From Thermodesulfitimonas autotrophica (lineage in GTDB: Bacteria; Bacillota; Desulfotomaculia; Desulfotomaculales; Ammonificaceae), in assembly GCF_003815015.1 (NCBI RefSeq), contig NZ_RKRE01000003.1, positions 124,001-188,000 on the forward strand: DNA of 64,000 bases, given 5' to 3'. Below, in pieces: positions 50,057-58,232 of the stretch; position 1 is the stretch's first letter, and each line of letters starts with the position of its first letter. A model generated the notes under the pieces. It searched no databases, had not been told where the DNA came from, and saw only the letters and a program-made list of their open reading frames with translations. The position numbers were made by a program, and so were the translations under genes.

Positions 50057-50065
50057 TGTTATAAT
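50057..50065 (+). promoter_or_regulatory. Extended -10 promoter of rsmD-coaD
   Basis: TGTTATAAT combines a TG extension with a perfect TATAAT -10 about 45 bases before rsmD. No -35 at a standard distance is convincing, which is usual for extended -10 promoters. Confidence 0.55.
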
Positions 50066-50111
50066 TAAGCTAAATTTACCGCGTCACAACAAATTTTAGA
50101 GGCGACAGAGG

Positions 50112-50678
50112 ATGCGGGTGATTGCCGGCACGGCCAAGCGGCGCCGGTTGCTTGTGCCCCCAGGGCGGAGTATTCGGCCCACTGCGGACCGGGTACGGGA
50201 GGCGCTTTTCAACATCCTGGCGGTGCGGATTCCCGGGGCGCGGTTTCTGGATCTCTTTGCCGGGACGGGAAGCGTCGGCATTGAGGCTCTGAGCCGTGGT
50301 GCGGCGCGGGTCGTTTTTGTTGAACGCAACGAGCGGGCGGCAAACCTTATCCGCGAGAACCTGAGGCGGACGGGGTTGGCAGGTACGAGGGCGGTTGTCT
50401 ATCCTCAGGATGCTCTGGCCGCACTCAACATTCTTGCCCGGAAGGGTGAGCGCTTCGACCTGATCTACATCGACCCGCCCTACCGGAAGGGCTACGAGTT
50501 GAAGGCGCTAGCGCAGATCGCCGGTAAAGGTCTTCTTGCACCGGGTGGTTTGGCCATCGCGGAAAGCGACTGGCGGGATGGGTTGCCGGAAGAAATCGGC
50601 TCGCTTAGCTTATGGCGGCGCGAGCGGTACGGCGATACCCTTCTTTCTTTTTATGCTTGCGAGGAGGAAGGCAGTTGA
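50112..50678 (+). CDS. rsmD: 16S rRNA (guanine966-N2)-methyltransferase RsmD
   Basis: A 188-residue methyltransferase with RVIAGTAKRRRLLVP at the start, the SAM motif DLFAGTGSVGIEALSRG and the catalytic DPPY in LIYIDPPYRKGYE. It modifies G966 of 16S rRNA during 30S assembly. Its stop overlaps the coaD start, a very common pairing in Firmicutes. Confidence 0.94.
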   Translation: MRVIAGTAKRRRLLVPPGRSIRPTADRVREALFNILAVRIPGARFLDLFAGTGSVGIEALSRGAARVVFVERNERAANLIRENLRRTGLAGTRAVVYPQDALAALNILARKGERFDLIYIDPPYRKGYELKALAQIAGKGLLAPGGLAIAESDWRDGLPEEIGSLSLWRRERYGDTLLSFYACEEEGS

Positions 50679-51184
50679 AAATTGCGGTTTATCCGGGGAG
50701 TTTTGACCCGGTGACCAATGGTCACCTGGACATCATCGTCCGGGCCCGCGCTCTTTTCGATCGCGTGATTGTTGCTGTAGCGGAAAATCCCCACAAGAAA
50801 CCTCTGTTTCCGGTGACCGAGCGGGTAGAGATGCTCCGCAGCGTGCTGGCCGGTTTTCCTGACGTAAAGGTTGACGCTTATAGTGGACTCACCGTCTTCT
50901 ATGCCAGAAAACAGGGTGCCTGCGCCATAATCAGGGGCTTACGGGCGATTTCTGATTTCGAGAACGAATTCGTGATGGCCCTTACCAACAAGAAGTTAGC
51001 CCCCGAGATCGAAACGCTTTTTCTGATGACCGAAGCGAAGTACTCTTTCATTAGTTCAAGCGCGGTGAAGGAGGTGGCCTTTTACGGCGGTTGCCTGAAG
51101 GATATGGTGCCGCCGCTGGTGGAAGCTGCTTTACGGGCCAAGTTTAGCGGTTCCCGGGAAAATGAGGGTGATTTCTCCGCGTAG
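50675..51184 (+). CDS. coaD: Phosphopantetheine adenylyltransferase CoaD
   Basis: CoaD makes dephospho-CoA from phosphopantetheine and ATP. The 169-residue enzyme has the nucleotidyltransferase motif YPGSFDPVTNGHLDII, the RGLRAISDFENEF segment and the ISSSAVKE loop. TTG 50675 overlaps the rsmD stop by four bases and gives the standard N-terminus (KIAVYPGSFDP); an upstream extension of the frame is only a shadow of rsmD. Confidence 0.95.
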   Translation: MKIAVYPGSFDPVTNGHLDIIVRARALFDRVIVAVAENPHKKPLFPVTERVEMLRSVLAGFPDVKVDAYSGLTVFYARKQGACAIIRGLRAISDFENEFVMALTNKKLAPEIETLFLMTEAKYSFISSSAVKEVAFYGGCLKDMVPPLVEAALRAKFSGSRENEGDFSA

Positions 51185-51266
51185 AGGAAGAGGTTTCGGG
51201 GCGAACGTGGTAGGAAGCGGCGCATGTTCGGGTAGAGCTCCGACGTTATTTTTGAGGAGGGATAGG

Positions 51267-51716
51267 GTGGAACTGCTGTCGGTAATTAATGAACTCGAAG
51301 AACTGGTCGAGTCGAGTAGCCGGGTCCCGCTCACGCGGAAGGTGTTGATTGACGAGGAAAAGATCCTCGACATCCTGGACCGCATCCGCACCATCCTCCC
51401 GGATGATGTCCGCAAGGCGAAGTGGGTGGTTCAGGAACGCGAGAAGGTGATTGAGGAAGCGCGTAAAGAGGCCGAGCGGATCATCGAGGAGGCGCGCCGG
51501 GAAGCCGAGAAAAGGGCGGAGGAGAACGAGGTTGTCCGCCAGGCGAAGGAGATGGCAGAGCAGATTCTGGGTAAGGCGGAACAGGTGGCGCGGGAGATGA
51601 AATTAGGCGCGCGGGAATACGCGGATGAGATTTTGGCCAGGCTCGAAGAGCGCCTTAACCGGATTACCAAGGAGATTCAGCAGGGCCGGGCGGAGCTGAA
51701 GGGAATGAATAAGTAG
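51267..51716 (+). CDS. Coiled-coil protein, ATP synthase B/E-subunit-like
   Basis: A 149-residue protein. Residues 1-45 are a small globular start (LLSVINELEELVESSSRVPL, ILDILDRIRTILPDDV), then an almost continuous charged helix follows with repeats of EEARKEAERIIEEARREAEK, a predicted coiled coil like that of stalk subunits of rotary ATPases or DivIVA-type proteins. It is often found after coaD in related clostridia. GTG 51267 follows GAGGAGGG; the frame extends upstream without support. Function unknown. Confidence 0.82.
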   Translation: MELLSVINELEELVESSSRVPLTRKVLIDEEKILDILDRIRTILPDDVRKAKWVVQEREKVIEEARKEAERIIEEARREAEKRAEENEVVRQAKEMAEQILGKAEQVAREMKLGAREYADEILARLEERLNRITKEIQQGRAELKGMNK

Positions 51717-51720
51717 CGTT

Positions 51721-53400
51721 TCAGAACGGCCGGGAGCGCAGGATGGAGAAGACCAGGGCGGCGCTGAGCGCTATCCCCGCAACGAAGCCGGCCTTCGCGA
51801 GCGGTAAGCCCCACAAGGTATGGTGTCCGGAACTTAAGAGGAAAGCAGAACCGACAATCAGGGAAGCGAGAAGGATAGCGAATACCAGGCGGTTAACCAT
51901 GGCGTTGAGGCGGCGCATGACGCGGTCCGTATCCGGGTTTACCGCCTTTATTTTCAGTTCGCCGCCGGCAGCCAGCTCCAAAATCCGGTCCACTCGGTCG
52001 GGGAGGCGGGTAAGCAGCCGGTGGTACTCTTCAAGGTATGCCAACACCATCCTTCGAAGCGCTGGTGGCCGCAGGCGGCGGGCCGCCAGGCGCCGGGCCA
52101 GCGGGCGGGCGAGTTCCACGATGCTGAGTTCCGGGTCGAGCCGGGCGATCACTCCCTCGGCGGTAACCAGGGATTTAATTAGCAGCGAGAGCTGGGTCGG
52201 TATCCGGATCTGGTGCTTGAAGGCCACGGCTAGTATGTCCCGCATTGATTCGGCGAGACTGATCTGGCTTAAAGGGATTTCGTAATACTTTTGGCGCAGA
52301 CCGTCAATATCCCGGCGTAGCGCGCTCCGGTCTGCGTGCGGCGGCACTGCTCCCAAGCTCTCCACGGCGCGCATCACCTGGGGAGTGCTCCGCCGGACGA
52401 GCCCCAGAACCAGGTCCCCGATTTTCTCCTGCAGCTCTTCGTCTATTGCCCCCACGATCCCGAAATCCATAAAGAGCACCCGGTTATCGGGCAGGGCGGC
52501 CAGATTACCCGGATGGGGATCGCCGTGGAAGAAGCCGTGCAAGAAAATCTGTTTCAACAGCGCGTTGGCGAGGCGGCGGGCCACCAGCCGCCGGTCTATC
52601 CCTTGACGCACGAGTTCGTCGGGGTTGGTTAACTTGATTCCCGCCACTTCTTCCATTACCAGCACTTTCCGGGTGGTCCAGTCCCAGTATACGGCCGGGA
52701 AGTAGACGGTGGGGTCGTCGCTGAAGTGGCGGCGGAAGGTTTCCGCGTGGCGTCCTTCCACCGTGAAGTCCACTTCTTCCCGCAAGATTTTTTCAAACTC
52801 GGCCACCATTTCCTCTAAGGAGTAAAGTTCGCGCCACGGTCCGTGCCGGTCCAGGAACCTGGCCACGTCGTGGAGGATCTCCAGGTCCGTCGTAAGAATC
52901 TTCTCTATCCCCGGCCGCTGCACCTTGACCACCACCGGGGTGCCGTCGCGTAAAGTGGCCCGGTGGACTTGGCCGATGGAGGCAGCGGCCACAGGAGCGG
53001 TTTCGAAGGTGGCGAAGATTTCTTCCAGGGGAAGGCCGAGTTCCGTGCGGATGTGTTCCCGCACCTGGGCGAAAGGAAAGGGAGGCACCTGGTCCTGAAG
53101 CTTTTCAAGTTCGGCGATATAGTCGGGCGGAAGGAGGTCGCCGCGGGTAGAGAGGACCTGCCCTAGTTTGATGAAGGTGGGGCCCAGTTCTTCGAGGACG
53201 AGACGGAGCCGCACAGGGGGTGAGAGCTTCTCTTTCACCTGCGCGGCTTCTGGTGGAGTTTTCCGGCGGCGCCGGGAATCTATGAATTCGGATAGGCCGA
53301 GTTCGTACACCAGGTAACTAAAACCGTGCCGTACGAGCACGTTGGCTATTCCCCGGTAGCGGGAAAAATGTTTGTAGCGCTTGCGCAGGTAAAAGTGCAT
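51721..53400 (-). CDS. UbiB/AarF (ABC1) family protein kinase-like
   Basis: A 559-residue protein of the ABC1/UbiB atypical kinase family. It has the KxGQ region IKLGQVLSTRGDLLPPDY, AASIGQVHRA, a DPHPGN catalytic loop and MDFGIVG. Two hydrophobic helices (~505-555) at the C-terminus anchor it to the membrane. In other bacteria UbiB proteins support quinone synthesis; here a quinone role is uncertain. A UbiA-like prenyltransferase lies about 800 bases away on the other strand. Confidence 0.93.
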   Translation of the reverse strand: MHFYLRKRYKHFSRYRGIANVLVRHGFSYLVYELGLSEFIDSRRRRKTPPEAAQVKEKLSPPVRLRLVLEELGPTFIKLGQVLSTRGDLLPPDYIAELEKLQDQVPPFPFAQVREHIRTELGLPLEEIFATFETAPVAAASIGQVHRATLRDGTPVVVKVQRPGIEKILTTDLEILHDVARFLDRHGPWRELYSLEEMVAEFEKILREEVDFTVEGRHAETFRRHFSDDPTVYFPAVYWDWTTRKVLVMEEVAGIKLTNPDELVRQGIDRRLVARRLANALLKQIFLHGFFHGDPHPGNLAALPDNRVLFMDFGIVGAIDEELQEKIGDLVLGLVRRSTPQVMRAVESLGAVPPHADRSALRRDIDGLRQKYYEIPLSQISLAESMRDILAVAFKHQIRIPTQLSLLIKSLVTAEGVIARLDPELSIVELARPLARRLAARRLRPPALRRMVLAYLEEYHRLLTRLPDRVDRILELAAGGELKIKAVNPDTDRVMRRLNAMVNRLVFAILLASLIVGSAFLLSSGHHTLWGLPLAKAGFVAGIALSAALVFSILRSRPF

Positions 53401-53499
53401 GGAGCGCTTCTCCCAGAGGGCGAATCTTCCTCGTTTATTCTATCACGGTGGCGGCGCGGAAATTTTAAAAGCTAAAGCGCTGTGCGCCTAAAAGGGCCT

Positions 53500-53519
53500 G
53501 TGAGGAAGAAAAGCCTCAC
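53500..53519 (-). terminator. Hairpin at the end of the phasin-like gene
   Basis: GTGAGG/CCTCAC arms (53500-53505 and 53514-53519) with an 8-base loop overlap the stop codon of the minus-strand gene. The following minus-strand sequence is AGGCCCTTTT, a weak T-tract. Confidence 0.45.
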
Positions 53520-53812
53520 TTTTGGGCGAGCTGTTCTTCCAGGCGCGCAATCCGTTCCTTCAGTTCCTCAAGTTCCTCCCTGGTGACTAAAGACAGCGCT
53601 TCCTTCAAGTTGGTTTTCTGGCACAGGCGGCACAGGAACTCGGCCTTTTTCTGCTCTCCCTTAGCGGCCAGCTCCCGGAAGAGGTGGCGCGCTTCTTCGC
53701 GCTTCGTTTCTCCTTTTTGGGCAAGCTCGCGGATCATGTTGTCGGTTCTTTCTGTGATTACCGCCAGCGCACCGATACCCGCCAGGGCTAATCTTTCAAC
53801 GACTGCAAACAC
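53516..53812 (-). CDS. Phasin-like coiled-coil protein
   Basis: A 98-residue protein with a short hydrophobic N-terminus (RLALAGIGALAVI), a helical middle rich in charged residues (RELAQKGETKREEARHLFRE, with a related second half) and a C-terminal leucine-zipper-like end (ELEELKERIARLEEQLAQK). This resembles phasin-like PHA-granule regulators that often sit next to UbiB-type genes. The role here is inferred. Two cysteines (FLCRLCQK) could bind metal. Confidence 0.75.
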   Translation of the reverse strand: MFAVVERLALAGIGALAVITERTDNMIRELAQKGETKREEARHLFRELAAKGEQKKAEFLCRLCQKTNLKEALSLVTREELEELKERIARLEEQLAQK

Positions 53813-54176
53813 TTGCTCCTCCCTCCATTCATTTAAGAATAAGGCGCGTCGGGTTACCGCGACGATTTTTCACCAATAAGTATAACATGCGCCTGCTGCC
53901 GAAGGCTATAGCTCCCCTGGGTATGCCCCTGTTGTTTGCTACGGTTCAAGGGTGGGTCCACCAGCGTTCGGCAAAATTGTTGACCTTCCGCTTCTACTGC
54001 TGTTCCTGCTGTATCTTGGTGCCCCGGCGGGGTTGACATTTTGGGCAGGGGTTGATAAGCTTTTTCTTGGTTCTTGAACTCATACGTTCAAAGATTATAC
54101 TTAACGGTCAACACTCCGACCCTAGACTGTTATGACCGGCCGCAAAGGGAAGTATTTTAGGAGGGATTATTAAAAT
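53813..54176 (+). other. Intergenic region between phasin-like gene and UbiA-like gene
   Basis: About 360 bases. An extended -10 element (minus strand TGTTATACT near 53879-53887) may serve the phasin-like gene. A short plus-strand frame near 53890-54080 has a hydrophobic stretch (PLLLLFLLYLGAPAGL) but no start or ribosome-binding site, so it may be a gene remnant. An AGGAGGG for the next gene is at 54161-54167. Confidence 0.5.
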
Positions 54177-55091
54177 TTGCACCCGGGCAAATTGAAAAAG
54201 CTCGCTTTATACCTGCTGCTGCCCCGTCCGGGAGCGATCACCGGCGGCGCGATCTACTTTTGGGGTGGCGTTGCCTACGGGGTAGCGCTGGACCGCCACT
54301 TTTCGATAGCTGACATAGCCGTTGCCTGGTTAGGAATCGAGTTTTTGATCAATCAGGCCAAATACTGGCTTAACGACTATAAAGACGTTGGGTGTGACCG
54401 GCTCCACCCGCGGAAAAGTGAGCGGGCTTCGGTGGGCGGGTATTTTCCGGTAAAGTGGTTGCCCCTCTTGGCCGCGCTGCGGATGATCGCGGGGATCGTT
54501 TTTTTGCTTTGGTGCCGGCCCCAGGTACTGCCCTTCGCGCTGCTTTTGCCGGCAATCCAGCTCTTGTACGACAGCGTTAAAAGGGTCCCGCTGCTTAACG
54601 CCGGGGTGGCGGCCACCGGTTCCCTCGTCAGGTTTGCTGCGGGTTACGCCGCCGTAACGGGGGTATGGCCGCTTTTCTTTCCCTGCCTGCTTGTATACTG
54701 CCAGCGCCTGGCCGTCTACGTTGCCGCCTACAGCGCAGAGGGGCGCTACCTCTTGCGGTACGGTAAAACGCCCGGTAAAGAGTACACATTCTTCTACGCG
54801 CGCCGCCCTCACCTTGAAAAACTGGCGCTGGCGCTATTCCTCGGGCTACTCGTCTTTGCGCTTGAGCGGCACGTTCCCGGTGGAATCGTTGTTACCGGGA
54901 TCGTAATCGCTCTTCTGGGCGTGCTTTACTACCGGATCAACGGGCCGGGGGATAGGATTTACTGGGAGGGCTGGAAGGTCCTCTGGACCATTTTAAGTTA
55001 CGGGTTCAGGCAGTTGTCTGCACAGTGGTGGCTAAAGTGGTGCCGGAAATTTCTCTCCCGGAGGAAGCTCCTGTGCCCCAGAGATGGTTGA
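54177..55091 (+). CDS. UbiA-like prenyltransferase family membrane protein
   Basis: A 304-residue membrane protein with about eight hydrophobic segments. The first aspartate-rich motif appears as NDYKDVGCDRLHPRKSERA, matching NDxxDxxxDxxxxK of the UbiA superfamily. The second motif is degenerate (YSAEGRYLLRYGKTPGKE). UbiA enzymes attach prenyl chains to aromatic or lipid acceptors; the substrate is unknown. It starts with TTG 54177, nine bases after AGGAGGG. Its end overlaps the start of the efflux pseudogene. Confidence 0.75.
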   Translation: MHPGKLKKLALYLLLPRPGAITGGAIYFWGGVAYGVALDRHFSIADIAVAWLGIEFLINQAKYWLNDYKDVGCDRLHPRKSERASVGGYFPVKWLPLLAALRMIAGIVFLLWCRPQVLPFALLLPAIQLLYDSVKRVPLLNAGVAATGSLVRFAAGYAAVTGVWPLFFPCLLVYCQRLAVYVAAYSAEGRYLLRYGKTPGKEYTFFYARRPHLEKLALALFLGLLVFALERHVPGGIVVTGIVIALLGVLYYRINGPGDRIYWEGWKVLWTILSYGFRQLSAQWWLKWCRKFLSRRKLLCPRDG

Positions 55092-55506
55092 TTCTCGCCG
55101 CCGTTGTCGCCGGGTTGGCCCTCGACCTTCTCGACATCACCGTGGTGAATGTGGCCATCCCCCACCTGATGGCCGAGTTCGGCACTGACATTGACACCGT
55201 CCAGTGGCGGAAAGGCTGACCTATGACTACCCGCTGCTTTCCGAGCTTGTGGCGCGGCTGCGGTGGGCGCTTGCGGGAACCGGTGATTCTTCCGCTACGT
55301 GGGCGGTGGTTGCCGCGCAGCTTCATTTGCGGGCGGCCGTATGCGCCCTCGACGACGCCTTTAACCCGGCGGTAATCTTTGGTATTCTTGCGGTTTTAGG
55401 GGTCACCGTGTTATGCTGTTGTCGAAAAATGAGAACGGGGGTAGCGAGAAAACGGGAGGTCTCTTCTCATGATGCGCACTCGCCGCAAACGTTTGCCCAT
55501 CTTTGA
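55025..55506 (+). pseudogene. Remnant of an EmrB/QacA (DHA2) drug-efflux transporter, large internal deletion
   Basis: Bases 55025-55219 encode the N-terminus of a 14-helix MFS drug exporter: a first transmembrane helix with LDLLDITVVNVAIPHLMAEF and then DTVQW, the start of motif A. The frame stops at once. From about 55204 another frame encodes what looks like the C-terminal end of the same family (LRAAVCALDDAFNPAVIFGI). The ~400 residues between are missing. A normal member has about 480 residues. The TetR gene that follows may have controlled the lost pump. Confidence 0.78.
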
Positions 55507-56080
55507 TGCTGCCGTGGCCGTCTTTTCCGAGAAAGGATTTGCCAGGGCCACGATGGAAGAGGTCGCTCGGCGTGCCGGGATTGCCAAAGGCACTCTTTAT
55601 AATAACTACCGGAGCAAAAAGGAGCTCTTTCTTTCGCTCATCGAGGAGGGCATCGAAAGGCTGGAAAGCGCCGTCAGGCGCGAGGTGGCGCGCCGGGAGG
55701 ATATTCCCGGCAAACTTGAGGCCTTGATTGGCGCGCAGCTCAGTTTCTTTGAGGAGTACCGGGACTACTGCAAGCTTCTTTTGAGCGAGGTCTGGGGGCT
55801 GGGCACCAGGTGGGAGGAGCAGGTAGAGCGGCTGCGTTCGGGTTACATCCGCATCATCAAGGACCTGATCGAAAAGGGGCAGGCGGAGGGTGTGATCCGC
55901 AAGAACCTGGAGGTTGATGCGGCGGCCACGGCGGTATTCGGTGCCGTAGCGGTGGCTGCACTCAACGCCTTCGTCTTTGAGACGCGGTACCGTTACGAGA
56001 GCATCCTGCAGACGCTTAAAGAGCTGCTGCTCACGGGACTCCGGGAACGGGGTGCGGGAGTCGCGGCGCCTGAGAGATGA
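55469..56080 (+). CDS. TetR/AcrR-family transcriptional regulator
   Basis: A 203-residue regulator with an N-terminal helix-turn-helix (AAVAVFSEKGFARATMEEVA and AGIAKGTLYNNYRSKKELF) and an all-helical ligand-binding C-terminus. It is probably intact, yet its likely target, the adjacent EmrB-type exporter, is deleted. It starts at ATG 55469 or 55472. It might also act on other genes. Confidence 0.92.
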   Translation: MMRTRRKRLPIFDAAVAVFSEKGFARATMEEVARRAGIAKGTLYNNYRSKKELFLSLIEEGIERLESAVRREVARREDIPGKLEALIGAQLSFFEEYRDYCKLLLSEVWGLGTRWEEQVERLRSGYIRIIKDLIEKGQAEGVIRKNLEVDAAATAVFGAVAVAALNAFVFETRYRYESILQTLKELLLTGLRERGAGVAAPER

Positions 56081-56116
56081 ATCTTACTTGGGAGAGCGGC
56101 TGAACTCGCTGCCGGC

Positions 56117-57325
56117 TTATTTCTTGCGCGCGCGGCGGTTCATGCAGCTGCCGGTGATGGCGGTCAGCAAGCCCAGCGCTAAAAGCCCCAGATTTGCCCC
56201 GAAGCAGGTAAGCGTGGCGCCGGCCAGGGTGGCGGTGAAGGAGGGTGCTGCCGCGGGGAGGGCGGCTGCCGCGGCTTGGGAGAGGCGCGGCGCGAAGAAG
56301 GGAAACGAGACGTACGTCAGGGCGCAGGCGTAAAGCGCCTGAAGGAAACGTCCCAGAAGGAAGAGGCCGCCCGGGACCTTCGCTGCTGCGAGGAAGCTCA
56401 AGGCTTGCATCACCACGGAGAGGCCACCCCAACTCAGGATCGCTTCGGTGAGCATCAGCTTCTGGCTCAGGGGCGCGGCGGCGGCAGCGGCGGTTTTGGC
56501 TCCCAGGGTGATCTCGAAGAAGCCGGCACCGACCGCTGGCCAGAGCTCCTCCGGCACGCCGATTTTTTGCAGGAGGCTGCCTAAGGCCTGCATGAGCGCC
56601 CGGAGCAGCGGCACCTCGCTGCAAAGTTGCAGGATGACGGCGAAGATGCAGATGAAGCCCGCGATGGTGAAAAGGTTATTGATAGCGTGACGCACGGCGT
56701 CACCTGCAAGCTGACCGACGTTGCGGGCATCGCTGCGCTGGGTTGCCGCGAGTGCCTCCACCGCCCGCTGCCAGGCAGCAACGGGGCGGGAGGCGGGGGC
56801 GCGGGCGCGGGCGAGAAGGCCGAGGGTGAGGCCGGTAAGGATGTTGCTGGCGTAATGAATTCCGGCCAGGAAAGGGCCGAGCTGCGGGTTACGGTACATG
56901 CCGACCGCTACCGCAACGAGGATGAAGAGGGGGCTGGCGTTGTTGGCAAAAGCGGCCAGCCTGGCGGCGTCTACGGCGGAAAGGAGTCCTTCCGTCTTCA
57001 GGCGGGCGGCAACGGCGGCGCCCATCGGGTAGCCAGAGGTGAAACCGACGGTAATGGCGAAAGCGGCGGCGCCGGGGAGGCGGAAGACCTTCTGCGTCAG
57101 CGGTTCAAGGAGCGCCCCTAAGAAGTGGACGACGCCGAGGGCAAGGAAGAGTTCGGTGACGATGAAAAAGGGTAGGAGCGCGGGAAAGACGATCCCCCAC
57201 CAAACGGCGAGTCCCTTCGCTGCGCCCCGGTAAATGGCGGCCGGGTAGGTGATCATTAGCAGGAGAAGGAGGACTATGGTTATTGCCAGGACGGTCTTGG
57301 GTGTGTGGGGGCGCAAGAGTTTCAC
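56117..57325 (-). CDS. ylbJ: Sporulation integral membrane protein YlbJ
   Basis: A 402-residue membrane protein with about ten hydrophobic segments and family features IVFPALLPFFIVTELFLALG, GFTSGYPMGA and FANNASPLFILVAVAVG. YlbJ-type proteins are needed for spore cortex formation in Bacillus; the molecular function is unknown. This agrees with the SASP and gpr genes. It is transcribed away from the fatty-acid operon. Confidence 0.9.
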   Translation of the reverse strand: MKLLRPHTPKTVLAITIVLLLLLMITYPAAIYRGAAKGLAVWWGIVFPALLPFFIVTELFLALGVVHFLGALLEPLTQKVFRLPGAAAFAITVGFTSGYPMGAAVAARLKTEGLLSAVDAARLAAFANNASPLFILVAVAVGMYRNPQLGPFLAGIHYASNILTGLTLGLLARARAPASRPVAAWQRAVEALAATQRSDARNVGQLAGDAVRHAINNLFTIAGFICIFAVILQLCSEVPLLRALMQALGSLLQKIGVPEELWPAVGAGFFEITLGAKTAAAAAAPLSQKLMLTEAILSWGGLSVVMQALSFLAAAKVPGGLFLLGRFLQALYACALTYVSFPFFAPRLSQAAAAALPAAAPSFTATLAGATLTCFGANLGLLALGLLTAITGSCMNRRARKK

Positions 57326-57379
57326 CTCCCCAATCTTTTATGCGCGCAGCAAGAAGATGATGCCTTCGACCGCTTTTAC

Positions 57380-57408
57380 TTGACAGTGGTTTAGGTGGCC
57401 GGTATAAT
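57380..57408 (+). promoter_or_regulatory. Consensus sigma-A promoter of the yceD-rpmF-fatty acid operon
   Basis: TTGACA (57380-57385) and TATAAT (57403-57408) are separated by exactly 17 bases, 24 bases before the first start codon. No FapR-type operator was recognised near it. Confidence 0.85.
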
Positions 57409-57431
57409 CAGGATTTGATTGGGGTGGGCAA

Positions 57432-57929
57432 TTGTTTACAGTTAGCGTAGCCAAGCTTAAGCAGGCGCCGGCAGAAGAGCGCCGGTACGAGCTTACAGGC
57501 ACGATCCGGTCGCTCCCGGGCGGAGCGGCGGAACCGATACCGGTCGTTTCCCCGGTTGTGCTGGTGCTCACAATCACCAATGCCGGTGACTTTTTGTGGG
57601 CGGTGGGTGAGTCGAGGACCACGGTGCGCCTGGCGTGCAGCCGGTGCCTTAAGGAATTTGCCGTAGAGCTCGCGGGACGGATCGAGGAAAAGTACCGCTT
57701 ACACGGGGCGGCGGGTCCCGAAGAAGAAATTCCGCTGGCCGCGGACGACCTCGATTTCACTGATCAGGTTATTGAAAGCCTCCTCCTGGCTTTGCCGATG
57801 AAGCCGCTCTGCCGGGAGGATTGCCGGGGGCTTTGCCCCCGTTGCGGGAAGGACCTTAATGAGGGCGCATGCGGGTGTCCGGCGGGCGAGGGAGATCCGC
57901 GCCTGGCGGTATTGAAGAAGTTGTTATAG
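57432..57929 (+). CDS. YceD/DUF177 family protein
   Basis: A 165-residue DUF177 protein, almost always encoded just before rpmF and linked to 23S rRNA or ribosome assembly. It has LACSRCLKEFAVEL with a cysteine pair and a C-terminal zinc-like region CREDCRGLCPRCGKDLNEG followed by CGC. It starts with TTG 57432. It heads the operon at a consensus promoter. Confidence 0.9.
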   Translation: MFTVSVAKLKQAPAEERRYELTGTIRSLPGGAAEPIPVVSPVVLVLTITNAGDFLWAVGESRTTVRLACSRCLKEFAVELAGRIEEKYRLHGAAGPEEEIPLAADDLDFTDQVIESLLLALPMKPLCREDCRGLCPRCGKDLNEGACGCPAGEGDPRLAVLKKLL

Positions 57930-57945
57930 TTAGGAGGTAGCGGGA

Positions 57946-58131
57946 ATGGGAGTACCAAAAAGGAGAGTCTCTAAGCAGCGCAAGCGTTTGCGCCGGGCGC
58001 AGTTGAAGATTGCGGCGCCGGGGTTGGTTGTCTGCCCGCACTGCAGGGCGCTGAAACGGCCCCACGCTGTCTGTCCGACCTGCGGCCAGTACAAAGGGCG
58101 GAAGGTTTTGGCCCAAGAAGAGGCAAAGTAA
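57946..58131 (+). CDS. rpmF: Large-subunit ribosomal protein L32
   Basis: A 61-residue L32 with the typical start MGVPKRRVSKQRKRLRRAQ and a zinc site of two cysteine pairs (VCPHCRALK and VCPTCGQYKGRKV). TAGGAGGTAG precedes ATG 57946. It lies between yceD and plsX, the usual order. Confidence 0.97.
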   Translation: MGVPKRRVSKQRKRLRRAQLKIAAPGLVVCPHCRALKRPHAVCPTCGQYKGRKVLAQEEAK

Positions 58132-58232
58132 CTGCCCGGTTGGTGGGGTTTTGGCTTTGATGCGCCAGGACCCTATTTTTTAGCTCTTGGTCACAGACTT
58201 TTAAGCGCCGCTCCGGCAAGGAGGGTCTTTGG

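Noticed and set aside
53890-54080. Small hydrophobic protein similar to sporulation YjcZ-type peptides
   Set aside because: A hydrophobic stretch exists, but there is no convincing start codon, ribosome-binding site or family signature.
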